From: Gnetum montanum
Lineage: Eukaryota; Streptophyta; Gnetopsida; Gnetales; Gnetaceae
Assembly: GCA_015680685.1 (NCBI GenBank)
Contig: MNCI01035712.1
Span: 324,335 to 388,334, forward strand
Length of the DNA: 64,000 bases
Direction: 5' to 3'
Part shown: piece after piece, positions 34,131 to 45,596 of the stretch
How the letters are laid out: each line of letters starts with the position of its first letter
Numbering within the stretch: position 1 is the stretch's first letter
The notes under the pieces: generated by a model
The model's database searches: none
What the model saw: only the letters and a program-made list of their open reading frames with translations
Told to the model about the DNA's origin: nothing
Program-made: the position numbers and the translations under genes

Positions 34131-36529
34131 ATTCTGAAGAAAGGTCTTCCCTTTTTACGGTTGTCAAAACTAGCAGGGGGTTGAATGTTTACAGCTCTCG
34201 TAGCGTTGCATTGCTGTGGTTAAGTGGGGAGTTCCCCTTGCATTGTTGGAGCAGGTTGTATGGGAACTATAGGTGGAAGTGGTGCGGATGGAGTTGGAGG
34301 ATGGGATGAATGTGGAATGTCTCTCGAAGGAGAAGGAGTCCTCCTAAAGTACTTCCAAACTTGGTAGTGATGTTGGGGAGTTGTGTGACTCATAAAGTCA
34401 CTTGGAGAAACTGGCTGCTGCACATAATAGCCATAAGGATCAGGTTGCTGGTAAGGGTACTGTTGTGTCGGCGGTGGCATCCCCCATGACTGTGGATATT
34501 GCCACTGCTGATGTTTTTTGATGGGTTGTGGTGGAGTTCCACTTAGATAGTACGTTAATGGTTGGTGGAACTACCTTGGGTTACCTTGAGGATAAGGTAA
34601 CCTTTAGGGTGTCTGCTATTGGTTAAGTCTCGGATTAAGTGCATACACCCTAGACTCCTATAGATGTGAGATGATTGGACAACATTCCTTAGGATGGTCA
34701 TATTGGTAGATCTCACATTCATCATCATTGTCTATGTCTGAATCCACAACCTCATCAGAGATAGTAATTTTCCCCTTATCCTTGTTATGTGTAGGTTTTG
34801 AATCTCTCTGCTTTTTCTTATCTTTGTCACTACTTCATTCCACCTTAGACTCTTCTAAGATTTTCAAGACAGTTTCAAGTCTAGAGTCTAAGGAATCTCA
34901 CAATTGATCCACCTTAGCCAATACTTTGGTTGATAATTTTTGGATCGACAAGGTTTTTCTGTTCACCAACTCTTTGAGTGATGACTCATTCTCCTCATCA
35001 CAAAATTTCACTCCCTTCTTCCGAAGGGAGGGATCACGGTTATATTCTTCTGCACTTTCTCTTTTTTGTAGCTCACCTTCTTCTTTGGCTACTTACTCCA
35101 ACAAGCGATGTATTTCATGGGCTCTATGTTTTGGTAGTCTCCCTTGGGCATAAGTCCCAAGGGTTCTCCTAGTCTCATGTCTGAGCCCATCTACGATGTG
35201 GCGAAGTTGATCTCATTGTGCATAACAATGGCCTGGGCAACGATGTAACAATGCATAGTAGCAACCCATGGCAGCATCCAAGGGTTCATGATTACCTTGC
35301 TTCCATCCTTGTATTTTCTTACTTAAAATAGATACTCTGGAGTATGTTTGATACTTATCATTGAAGAGTTCTAACATCGTACTCCACCTCCTAATGGTTT
35401 TCGGTTCTAAGAATCGGTACCAACTCTCTGCTTCCTTAATGAGTGTCATAGAAAACAACTTAAGTTTCTACCACTCATTTTCTATGTTCTGCAAGGTGTA
35501 GGCATTGTGGAATGCCTGTAAATAATGTTGCAGATCTACGTTGTATCCACCTTCAAAGCGTGGGATATTATTCATGTCTAAGCATTTGATCCGACTATCC
35601 TTTTGATACCTTGTTGGAATTCTTACAGCCTCCGTTATATCGAGCATACTTTAGGTGGCAAGTGGGGGCTTATCATAATCATCTCTTTCATGATGCCTAT
35701 GATGTCTTCGTTGTTCCCTACTTTCCCTTCGTTCATGCCCTTGTCCTCTCTCTTGACTCTCTCATCGAGGTCTCTCATTTTGCCTACCTCTATACTCACC
35801 ATTATGCTCATGATGACTGTGCTCAAATGTGGAAGGAGAGGATGAGTGATAAGATGATGGAGAAGAAGAAGGAGAACCATTGCCATGATGATGCTTCTTA
35901 CCTTCTCTTCAGCTGCTACAGCCCCAATCATGATAATGATCTAAGTGCCCATCCTTTTCATGTGTTGTTGTTCCCTTTGTGAATAGTTGGTGTTCATGGG
36001 GATTAGAACTAGTGTTATTTAACATGGAGTGCAGGTTCTGATACCCCACCTTCTCACCATCATTAGGAGGAGGAACATCATTTGATAGAGAACCCATTAT
36101 AATGGGTTCATCATCTCCTATTTCACTAAGGACGTGTGGGACCTCTTTGCCCTTCAATAGTGTATGATGGCTCTCCTGCCTTGAGTCCCTAATACATTGT
36201 GCTACTGTGGGATGATAATACCTTGTATCAAAATCTCTTGCAATGTATTCAATGTATAATTCTATCATGCCTATTTGTGCAAGAGCACGAAGAAGCATGT
36301 TTGGGACTGCTAGATCTGGAGGTAACACGATGTTACCTTGCAAATCTCTCCATCATAGCTGTTCTTCTTGATGGAAGATAAAGGTAAAGTCTAGTATGTT
36401 CTCATCGAGATGAGTATATATCACTCAGTATTGTTGAGGAACCAGTGGATTTTGATTATGTATTTTTGATTGCCGATTGTTTCATGTATTATCCCTAGGT
36501 GGTGAATTACTTTTGTTAGAAGAAGACAT
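34131..36529 (-). pseudogene. gag of gypsy B, decayed
   Basis: ATG at 36527-36529 (MSSSNKSNSPPRDNT). The N-terminal part runs at 35909-36529. A His/Asp/Arg-rich hydrophilic segment with S/H repeats lies at 35635-35931, and the Retrotrans_gag core at 35040-35460 (RRWSTMLELFNDKYQTYSRV; YYALLHRCPGHCYAQ). A coiled segment follows (34700-35000), then a Pro/Gln/Tyr-rich tail (34220-34480, PPPTQQYPYQQPDPYGY). Frameshifts separate the segments. No zinc knuckle is seen. It is homologous to A throughout and to C over the core and tail. The protein would form the particle. Confidence 0.8.
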
Positions 36530-36649
36530 TGTTATTTATTAGTGTGCTAATTAACCATTTATAATTTTCTTTTAATTAACCCTAAGGTTCATTTAAGCTC
36601 CCAACGATGTGAGTGATATCCTATGTTCTACTTAGCACACAAACACTTA

Positions 36650-36669
36650 GTCCCCGGAAATGGCACCAA
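36650..36669 (-). other. primer-binding site of gypsy B
   Basis: Minus strand TTGGTGCCATTTCCGGGGAC, a variant of the tRNA-Asp-type plant gypsy site, directly after the LTR end. Confidence 0.85.
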
Positions 36670-37465
36670 TGATGAGTGGCGAGGTACCCCTACACTCAAC
36701 CATACGAATATGAGCATATCCCGCGCGATCTGGTCAAAATCTGTAGACTAAGTGCATACATGCCTCATGGAATACTTAGGGTTAATCATTCATTATCTTC
36801 CCAGACTTACTTGTAGTTGTCACGGTGTATGGTTAACTGAGTCTGAGGTATATGATTTTTATATCTTTTTATGTTTTATCTCCTATGCTATTGAGTTGAA
36901 GGATGAAGAGACTAATTACTAACTTTAACTAATGAACTAAGTCTAAATTAACCTAGCATCAGCATCTGTTCCCACTTACCATTCACACCCTAAACCGATG
37001 CAACCTTGGTTACCAAATGATAATCGTTGCTGGGATCACCAAGCGTAACGCACGTGCTCGAAATGGTCGTGCTGAGGCACTTAACTAGGAGAGAACGGTT
37101 GAGAAATATTTAATAATTAATAAAGCATGTAAATAATAGATAATAAATAATCGTAAATAAAATCCTAATTAGCCTATTCCATGCACTGCAAGGTTTATCC
37201 AAGAAGCTCATATTTATTTCCATACACAAACTTGTGTTCGAGTACAATGTCTGGTCAAATAAAGATCCGTTCACTCTGGAGTTCCTACTACGGGCACATG
37301 GAAATTAATCTATCTCTGGAGTGGAAAAATTGCTAGATTTTCTCTACGGTCTAGGCCTAGAATTAGAAAACAAGCAAGAGCTTCCTCTTATTTATAGATA
37401 TGATAGTGCACTGCGATATCGCATACGCAATATCGCAGGGGAAGACGCGATATCGCGTCCCATCA
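36670..37465 (-). repeat. 5' LTR of gypsy B
   Basis: 796 bp, TGATGAGTGGC to CGCGTCCCATCA. It has only three GATATC-type palindromes (37413-37458) against about six in the 3' LTR, and TATAAATAAG near 37387-37396. Confidence 0.9.
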
Positions 37466-37470
37466 AACTT

Positions 37471-38290
37471 GCAATGAGAAAGATCTTTAACCTCATAAAA
37501 AGAAAAAGGCATATCAAAGTTGGCTTAAAAAGGAACATATTTCTTGCATCACATAGCTAAGAAATATGCAAAATGACATCCTTTATGAATTTGAGAAATA
37601 CCAAACTACACATGTCATGTGGAAAGCCCTCAAAGCAAGGTTTGATGCTACATCCGCCATAAGACTAAGGAGTCTAACTCTCAAGTTTGAGAATTATTAG
37701 AACCATCCTAATGAAATTTTAAAGTAATAACTTAGGATGATTTTAAACATGATTTAAGAGTTAAATGTTACTAAGAATAGCCTCCTAGATGAATGATAAG
37801 TATAATTGGTTATATGCTTACTCCTAAACTCTTGAAAACACATGTGAGTTAACATGATTCACATTTGAGAATGTAAAAACATTTTATGACATTGTACATC
37901 ATTTGAAACTTAAGTAGGAGCACTTAATAGCTTGTAAAGCCTATAATGTGTATGCTAATAAATTAAATACCCATAAATCAAAAACTTTTGGAGGAAAAGA
38001 GGTCATGACAAGTTTTCTTAGCAAGAACCTCCACCAAAGAAAGCTAAGTAGGATAAGAAAAACAGAGGAAAAAGGGAGAGGCAAGAAAGATAAGTGTAAG
38101 ATGACTTGCTTTACCTATAGCAAGCAAGGACACTTTTCTCAACAATTTACTAAGACTAAAAAGATATTTCCTTACCTTGTTTTTCTCAATGATTATTTTG
38201 TATCATCTTGTATACTTGTTTCTAAAGCTTTCCTCTTGTGGATTGTAGACTCAAGGAAAAAAAACCATGTAATGAGAGATTAGGTTAGCT
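37471..38290 (+). pseudogene. gag, zinc knuckle and protease of copia D
   Basis: It continues the gag of 30240-30371. Frames broken by stops include MWKALKA-type and L-R-S-L-T-L-K-F-E-N-Y blocks (37618-37695), typical of copia gag. A CCHC knuckle survives in part as CFTYSKQGHFSQQ (about 38108-38145; second Cys replaced). The protease region reads LLWIVDSRKKNHVM (about 38233-38275), with D-S-G changed to D-S-R. All three proteins would come from one polyprotein in an active element. Confidence 0.7.
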
Positions 38291-39309
38291 CTATCAGGTA
38301 CCATAAAATTCCAACAAGAAGTAAGAAAATATACATGTGAAATACCTCCAACATATATGTGGTAGACATTGGGACATATAAACTTATCATGTGATGAAGT
38401 TGCATTATATATCTCCATGATGTCCTTTATGCACTAGAAATTCAACAAAATTTTCTTTTCATTACTATATTAAAATTGGATTTTAGTTTTATGTTTAAAA
38501 ATGATATAGTTTCAATTCATCTAGACTTACTTTGGTATGGATTTTGTTTTATTTATGGTAGTTTTTTAAAGCTAGATATTGAATATCCTAATAAAAAAGA
38601 TAGATCTTTCTCATTACTTGATTCTATTGATAATGTTGGTAATAATTCCATGTTATGGCATGTTAGGTTAGGTCCTATTAGATAAGAAAGAATGACAAGG
38701 TTAGCTAGTATTAGAGCCACTTGATAAATCACTCTAAAAACTTGTGATCATTTTCTAGTGGAAAAATTAACTAAAGAACTATTTCATAAAGCCATGAGGG
38801 ATAATATTCCATTACAATTAATCCATTTCGACATCTGTGAATCAATGAATATTAAGCATGACATGGCATCTTCTAATTCATTATAATTATAGATGATTAC
38901 ATCGATTACAGTAATGTATTTCTAATTTCTCATAAACCTAAGGCAATAGATTATTTGAGATGATCCATGAACAAAGCTGAAAGTAAGTTAGAAAAAACAT
39001 TAAAATATTGAGGATTGATGATAGCTGTAAGTATCTATTACAATGGTTCAAAGAATTGTATTATGAAGAAGGAATTATTAGATAGTTAATGACCCCTAGA
39101 ACTGCATTGCAGAATGGTATTTTTAAGAGAAGAAACAATACCTTCCTAAACATGATAAAATCAATGATGATGCACACAAAGCTTCTTGTTAGTTTTTGGA
39201 GAGATGTATTGTTAAATGTAGCCTACATCCTAAATTGTATCCTAAGTAAATCAGTACCTTCCACTCCATATGAGTTACAGATTAGTAGAAACCCAAGTTT
39301 GAATCATTT
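38291..39309 (+). pseudogene. pre-integrase and integrase of copia D, interrupted by gypsy C
   Basis: The GAG-pre-integrase block is NSMLWHVRLGPIR (about 38647-38685). The catalytic core is badly decayed. The end of the core is clear: TPRTALQNGIFKRRNNT (about 39091-39140), with Gln-Asn-Gly kept and the catalytic Glu changed to Lys, then S-F-W-R-D and S-K-S-V-P-S-T-P-Y-E-L. Sequence stops matching at GTAAC (39310-39314), the target duplication of gypsy C, and resumes at 59021. Confidence 0.75.
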
Positions 39310-39314
39310 GTAAC

Positions 39315-40837
39315 TAATGAAGCACCATTTGTATTGGCTACAACATTGGGTATGCAATGTTGGGGTGTATTCCCTAAGTCTATAAATACCATTCCTGGGC
39401 TCCCATTTGAAGTAAGCTTTGGATCATTCTTAGTTAGAGTAGTGAAGCTCTTGTAGTTTATTTTCTTCAAAGTTAGAATATTTTCTAAGTGTCCGCAAAA
39501 GGAGTCTAAAGTGTGTACGATTCTTTGTTTGAGCACTGATGTACCTTAGTGTAGTAGTCTGATAGGAATAAAATGAACTCTTTTGGAAATCCTTGTAGCA
39601 TTAAGAATAGCTTAATATTTTCTTTATTACATTTTACTTTCTTGTTCTTTACTTTAACACATTTGATTAAGCAATTTATTTCCAGAAATTAATGAACACG
39701 AGCATAACCACTTCGAGCATTCATATAGTACTTGGTAACCTAGAAATGCTTAACATTTGGTAGCCCAGCAATGCTATATGTGTTTAGGATATGTCCAAGA
39801 AAGTAGGATGGTTACTTGTGTTAGGATAGCTAGGCAATAGACATTAGTTTTAATCTACTCTACCCTTTATTCTTGTTGTAGGCGATTACATCCATAAAAC
39901 ACCAAATGATAAAAATTCATATACCTTAATTACACTTAAACCATACCATTGAGGGAATGAGGAAGGAGTTCACTTCGATCTAATGAGTCTATCTGACTTG
40001 CTACGTATGCTTCACATGATTTGGTAAGTGATTAGAAAGGGGGTGATCCCGGTTCATTCATAAAGGCTCTCTCTCTCTTCCATGCTCTGCTCTCCCGATC
40101 AGGCAAGGCATTCGACATTATATACGTATAGGAACAGGCAGTGAACAAAGTTTTGTAGTAGTAGCTAGTGCATTTAGGCTAATGACTCTATTCTTCTGGG
40201 GAGTACACATGAACGAATGAACACTTCTCCATACATACAATCACTCAGGCCTGCAACGGGATGGATTATGTTAAACAAGCCATCTAGAGATGAACTCAAA
40301 GGATTTTCCACTTTTTTGAACCCACCTGGATCAAACTGGATGGGGCTCTATCTTCATTGTGTAGAAGTGTAGCAGTAGGCACTTACTGATAAATAAGGCC
40401 CCTTCCTAGCTACTGGATCACTCCAGTGCTTCCTTGGTGGGGTAGGGAAAGTACTACGGANNNNNNNNNNNNNNNNNNNNNNNNNNNNNNNNNNNNNNNN
40501 NNNNNNNNNNNNNNNNNNNNNNNNNNNNNNNNNNNNNNNNNNNNNNNNNNNTGCTAAGCCTAAGTGAAGTTCTTTATATAACAAATAATTATGTATGTAT
40601 GTATGTATGAATTTACTATATAAAAAGAGAAAAAAAGGAATCTATATATCTAAATCTATATCCCAATAGATAGATGGATATTCCCATGCTACTATTGATT
40701 TTGTTCTTTTTATTATCCATAGTAACCTAAAGGAACTAGTGTATGAGATAACTATAGGTCCATGGAATTCAATTGGTTCATGTGTAATGCCTTAGTGATT
40801 CATATGGTTGGGCGTAGGGGTACCTTGCCACTCATCA
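39315..40837 (+). repeat. 5' LTR of gypsy C, with foreign insert
   Basis: 39315-39947 and 40725-40837 match the two ends of the 3' LTR. About 777 bases between them do not, and about 75 bases of the 3' LTR are missing at that point. A TATAAATACC box lies at about 39380-39389. Confidence 0.85.
39948..40724. other. foreign segment with 91-N gap in the 5' LTR of gypsy C
   Basis: Less AT-rich than its surroundings up to the gap (N at 40461-40551), then AT-rich with an (ATGT)n run at 40591-40609. It matches nothing else in the window and has no target duplication that I can see. It could be an organelle-derived piece, an old insertion with deletion, or a false join at the gap. No gene is recognised. 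Confidence 0.6.
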
Positions 40838-40858
40838 TTAGCACCGTTGCTAGAGATA
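40838..40858 (+). other. primer-binding site of gypsy C
   Basis: TTAGCACCGTTGCTAGAGAT follows CTCATCA. It is a decayed tRNA-Asp-type site. Confidence 0.8.
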
Positions 40859-40979
40859 TTTTTGTTGTTTTGTGCACTATCTAGGATCTAGTGAAAGTAT
40901 TTAAATCATTGGAATGAACCTAAGAGTCATATCTTATGTTACAATTACTACATCAAATTCTCAAAGCACACTAAGATTT

Positions 40980-43776
40980 TTGTTTCACTAATTGACAATG
41001 TATTCTTCTCATAGGAGTGCTTCTCCACCCAAGCTTGATAAAACTCATCCATCAAAGCCTCGATAGTACTAAATTACATATACTCATCCTAATGAGTGTG
41101 TGTTGAACTTCACCTTCATCTTACACTAGGATGAATAGTTGTGGTGGCATGATAGGAAGGGTAACATTATGTTGCTACTTGTTCGTGATGCCCCTACAAT
41201 GCTCTATAAAATTCTTTCATGATGTGGCCTTCAAAAACACCATGGGGAATATATCGTGGAAGATGTTGATGCCAAAGATTATTAGCCCATTGAAGTACAA
41301 CACCTACAAGATCGATAGCTAGGGTAGTGCTATGAACTTTTGAAGGGAAAGGGACTTATGATTCTCCATTCTTGTTATACCAACAAGCTAGTGGGGATCT
41401 TCCACTCAATGATGCTACTCTCTTTAACTTCAATGATGAAGGTCAAAACTAGAATCTGCACTCCATAGTTCACAATCCTAATTTTGGTAATAAGGGATCT
41501 AATCACAAAGCAGGATCCTAAGGGCCAGGTTAAGACATGGATGCAACAAGAAGCAAGATCATGATCATGGTCACAATCATTGAAGAGGTAGTAGTAGGCA
41601 TCATGATGATGTTGGTTCTCCTACCTCTTCCCCTTCATAGTCTTCTTCTTCTAGCTCCAATAGTGACCACAGAAGGCAAGATCATGATGGAGGTGATCAA
41701 AATAATAGAACAACCAATGGGACCATTGAGATTGGCAAGATTAATGATGCAAAAATTCAAGAGAAGCACATCACCATGAACAAAGCTGTAGTAGAGGACA
41801 TTGTAGGCACCATGAATAAGGCCTTGATGAGCCTCCATTTGCTATCTATAGTATGCTTAGCATCATAGAGGTAGTTAGAATTCCAACAAGGCATGTGAGA
41901 GATAATCAAATCAAATAGTTAGAGATGAATAATATTCCTCAATTTGAAGGAGGATATGAATTTGATCCACAAAATCATCTTCAAGCTTTTCAAGATGCAT
42001 GCGCCTTTCAAAACATAGAGAAAAAAATGGTAGAAACTAAAATTGCTTCCCAGGACACTCATCTAAGGAGTAGAGAACTAGTACTGGTCCTTAGACCTAG
42101 AATCTATCAGATGATGAAGCACCATGGTTGAGATGTTCAATGATAAATATCAAATTTACTCCTAGTTTTCCAACTTAAGAAAGAAAATTAAATGGTTTAA
42201 ATAAGGAGCACATGAACCCTTGGATGTCACCATTAGTTGATATGATGCCTTGATGCACAGATGCCCTAACCATGGTTTTTCTTGATTAGCTTAACTCCAC
42301 CACATTATAGATGGGCTTCATAATGAAATGAGGAAAACCATTGGTGTCTATGCAAAAGGGTGATTATCAAAACTAATTTTCCATCAAGTACAAAGATTAA
42401 TAGAGTAGGTCACCAAAAAAGAGGGCAAACTAAGAAAAAGAGAAAGTGTAGAGGAGTGCAACTACAATCCTTCCATCTACAAGAGGGAGGTTCAATTCTG
42501 TGATAGTGAGGATGAATCTATATTTAATAAAGGGATGCATGAAAAAGCCTTGTGACTTCAACAATTTCAATCTAAGCTTACAACCAAGGTTGATTATTTA
42601 AGAGACTTCATGGATAGTAGATTTCAAGATATCCTCAAAATTGCTGAAGAGTCCCTAGAACACGATAGTGAATATGAGTGTAGGAGGTGCAAAGAAGTTG
42701 AACGTGCATATTACAGAGATAAGGGCAAAATCACTACAATAGAAGAGGTTATAGATTGTGAATTAGATAATGATTGTGGATGTGATGTTTGCTAGTATGA
42801 ACATCCCAAGGGATGTTGCCCTATTGTGTCACATCTTTAGGAGTCTGGGATGTATGCCTAACATCCATGACTTACATAAAGGCAAACATCCAAGAGGTTG
42901 CCTTATCCTCAAGTTAATCTTAAGTAGTTCTGCTAGCAATAATCATATTATCCAAGTAGAGCTCCATTGCAACCATACAAATAGTACTAACAATGGCAAC
43001 AACCACAATCATGGGCACTTGTACCACCAAGGCAACAATACCCTTACTAATAGCCTGATTCATATGGTTACCACATTTAACAACCCATGTTTCCACTTGA
43101 CTCTTCTAGTCAGGTTTCTTACTTATGGCCTTACTACCATCCATCTGATTACTATATAACTCCTTCCCCACATGAACAAAGGGATGCTGCCTCCTATCCT
43201 TATCCTCCTCCTATCTCTACACACACACCTCCTTTATTTGCATAGATACCACCTACTTCGCCAATGCAAGATGAGCTACCCACTCAACCACAACAACATA
43301 ATGCTACAAGGGCTATTAATTTGCAACCTAATCATCAATCAAATGGTTCAAATATCAAATTAAAGAAAAGACCTTTCTTTTGACCTCATAGTCCACCTAA
43401 GCCTTCACCTACACCTATGGTTCAAAATCCTACTCCTACCTCTTCCTCCATATCAGATTCCTTCAAGCCTGCTTCAAACCAAACTCTACTAAGGATCCAT
43501 ACTGTAATTCATACTCACACCATGTCTAATTGGATTTGTGTAGGAAACCTTCCTAGGAAATTAGCTGATCTTGGAAGTCCTCTAGTTTATTTATACCTAA
43601 GCCTTCACCTACACCTATGGTTCAAAATCCTACTCCTACCTCTTCCTCCATATCAGATTGCTTCAAGCCTTCTTCAAACCAAACTCTACTAAGGATCCAT
43701 ACTGTAATTCATACTCACACCATGTCTAATTGGATTTGTGTAGGAAACCTTCCTAGGAAATTAGCTGATCTTGGAA
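40980..43776 (+). pseudogene. gag of gypsy C, decayed
   Basis: Translation begins near 41000 with an S/P-rich start and runs in broken frames. The segments are an Asp/His/Ser-rich hydrophilic part (41530-41780), the N-terminal domain IPQFEGGYEFDPQNHLQAFQ (41931-41990), and the Retrotrans_gag core at about 42115-42370 (M-F-N-D-K-Y-Q; HHIIDGLHNEMRKTIGVYAKG spread over 42299-42361). A coiled segment (42400-42760) and a Pro/Thr/His-rich tail (42900-43400) follow. A near-perfect 200-bp tandem duplication (43395-43794) lies at the gag-protease boundary and shifts the frame. The protein would form the particle. Confidence 0.75.
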
Positions 43777-43794
43777 GTCCTCTAGTTTATTTAT
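43395..43794 (+). repeat. 200-bp tandem duplication in gypsy C
   Basis: 43395-43594 repeats exactly in register as 43595-43794, with about two mismatches. Elements A and B have one copy of the homologous segment. 200 is not a multiple of three, so the duplication breaks the Gag-Pro frame. Confidence 0.9.
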
Positions 43795-44487
43795 AAATTT
43801 CTAAGAATGAACCATGCAAAGATCTTCTTGATTTAGGTTTTGGTGTTAATTTGATTTCTCATGAGATGTACACTACCTAGAACTTTTCTACTCTTAAGAA
43901 GAGTAATATCAAACTAGAATTGGTAGACTATTCCCTCACTATTCCATTGGAATTGGTAGAAGACATTATAGCCACTGTTTGTGAGTTGTCTTACCTTACC
44001 AACTTCCTAATAATCAAAGTGGAGAACTACAAAGGGGATTTCTCAATCATCATGGGAAGAGCATGGCTAAGCATAGTGGACATAAGAATGGACATCAAAG
44101 ATTTTTTCCTAGAAATGTTTAAAGAAAATGCATTTGGAAAGATCAAGAAAAAGAGAGTACCATGCATTGCATACAACGATAGTAGGTGCAATTGTGTGCA
44201 GAAACTTTGGGCCATCAAGAAAGCATCCATCTTTGCATGCAGATAGTATGTATTAGAAATAGAAATTCAAAGGTGTCTATACATAGTAGCCACAAAACAT
44301 GAGGGCACCTAGTGGTTGACTGAAAATTTAGAAAGTATCACATTATGCATGGAATCAACTAAGGACTTGACATGTGAATATGTCACAAGCATGGATGAAC
44401 TAGAGCAAGTTCATCACCAACTCTATGATGATACAAATGATGATATCTATTGCGGAGAGTTGGAAATTTTTGAGAACTTCAAGAAAC
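43777..44487 (+). pseudogene. aspartic protease region of gypsy C
   Basis: The catalytic block reads CKDLLDLGFGVNLISHEMY (about 43818-43872); D-L-G in place of D-S/T-G. The downstream part (43920-44246) keeps TNFLIIKVENYKGDFSIIMG and RAWLSIVDIRMDIKD, then GKIKKKRVPCIAYND, parallel to element B. After E-N-F-K the sequence is cut at ATCCC by element 2 and resumes at 53269 toward RT. Confidence 0.75.
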
Positions 44488-44492
44488 ATCCC

Positions 44493-45423
44493 TGATGAGT
44501 GGCAGAGATACCCCTATGCTCAACCATATGAATATAAGCATTTTCATGCATGATCTGGTTGAACTCCGCAGACGGACTAGTTGTGGCATCTAGATCATTA
44601 ACCTTAGGTCACAGTTCATTGTCTTCCCACCTAGACTAGTATTTATATTTGTTACGTATGGTTTAGTCTAGAGTGAGGTGTATGATGTGTTCCTAATTCA
44701 AATTCTATTCCTGATGGTAGTGAAAAATAATATTAACTAAGCTAAGCTATGAGGGAAAGGGTAAGAGAATCTATTCTAGCCTAAGTGCGACGAGCAACCG
44801 ATTCCTTGATCATCCATACACATCTTGGACCTCATGCACAACTACCACTAGGATTACCAAGTGTAGATCCTAGGTACGCCACTGGGATTACCAAGCATTG
44901 ATCCCAAATATGCCACTGGGATTACCAAGTGCAGATCCTAGCTATGCCACTGGGATACCAAGTAGTCACACTTAAATGCTTGTAATCAAGTCGTACTCAT
45001 TCCACATTCTAGGAATTAAGGATGAGAGAAAATAGTAAATAACATTAAATAAACAAACAAATAAATAACAAAGTGAATGCTATAATGATGAAGTAATCTT
45101 GATCTTTATTGCTAGTTATGTGCTTGTCCAAGTACGTCACACTCGAATAAAGAATGATGTACAATTACATTCACCACACTGTGGGTAGACACTAGAAAAA
45201 TAAACTAACTCTAGAGGGATCAAACTGCTAGAGTTTCACTAAAATCTAAACTGGGATATGAAACAAGGATGAGCCACTTCTTATTTATAGACATTACGGT
45301 GGACTACGATATCATGTAAGCGATATCATAGGGAAGACATGATATTGTGTATGCAAGATCACGAGGGGATGTGATATCGCAACGGATGTGATATCGCAGC
45401 CCATGCGATATCGCGTCCCATCA
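44493..45423 (-). repeat. 3' LTR of element 2
   Basis: 931 bp, TGATGAGTGGC to GCGTCCCATCA. It has about seven GATATC-type palindromes at 45307-45416 and TATAAATAAG at about 45281-45290. Confidence 0.9.
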
Positions 45424-45436
45424 TACCCCCACAATT
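45424..45436 (-). other. terminal polypurine tract of element 2
   Basis: Minus strand AATTGTGGGGGTA before the LTR start TGATGGGACGC. Confidence 0.85.
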
Positions 45437-45596
45437 GAATAAAAATTCATCCTTGAGTTACAAAGAGAACAAGTTCCATTGATTACATGGTGGATAGGTA
45501 TGAGATCATTAACTAGAAAAATGAAATAAAACAATGCCGCAGTGTGGAAAGACACAACATAGAAAAATACTAAAACTATTACAAAAATGTGGAACT

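Larger units (their letters stand above)
30372..37465 (-). mobile_element. Ty3/gypsy element B, gag and protease only
   Basis: Complete minus-strand element of 7094 bp, flanked by AACTT at 30367-30371 and 37466-37470, inserted in the gag of copia D. It has two LTRs, primer site, gag and protease, then a non-coding 3' region. RT, RNase H and integrase are absent. Alignment to element C places a single deletion joining C positions about 44482 and 56070 at about 33257 in B. Its 3' region still matches C. It could only have moved, after the deletion, with enzymes supplied by another element. Confidence 0.9.

Noticed and set aside
41537-41838. Met/Leu-rich frames in gypsy C
   Set aside because: Shadow frames of the hydrophilic gag segment, which reads as Ser/His/Asp-rich in the gag frame as in B.
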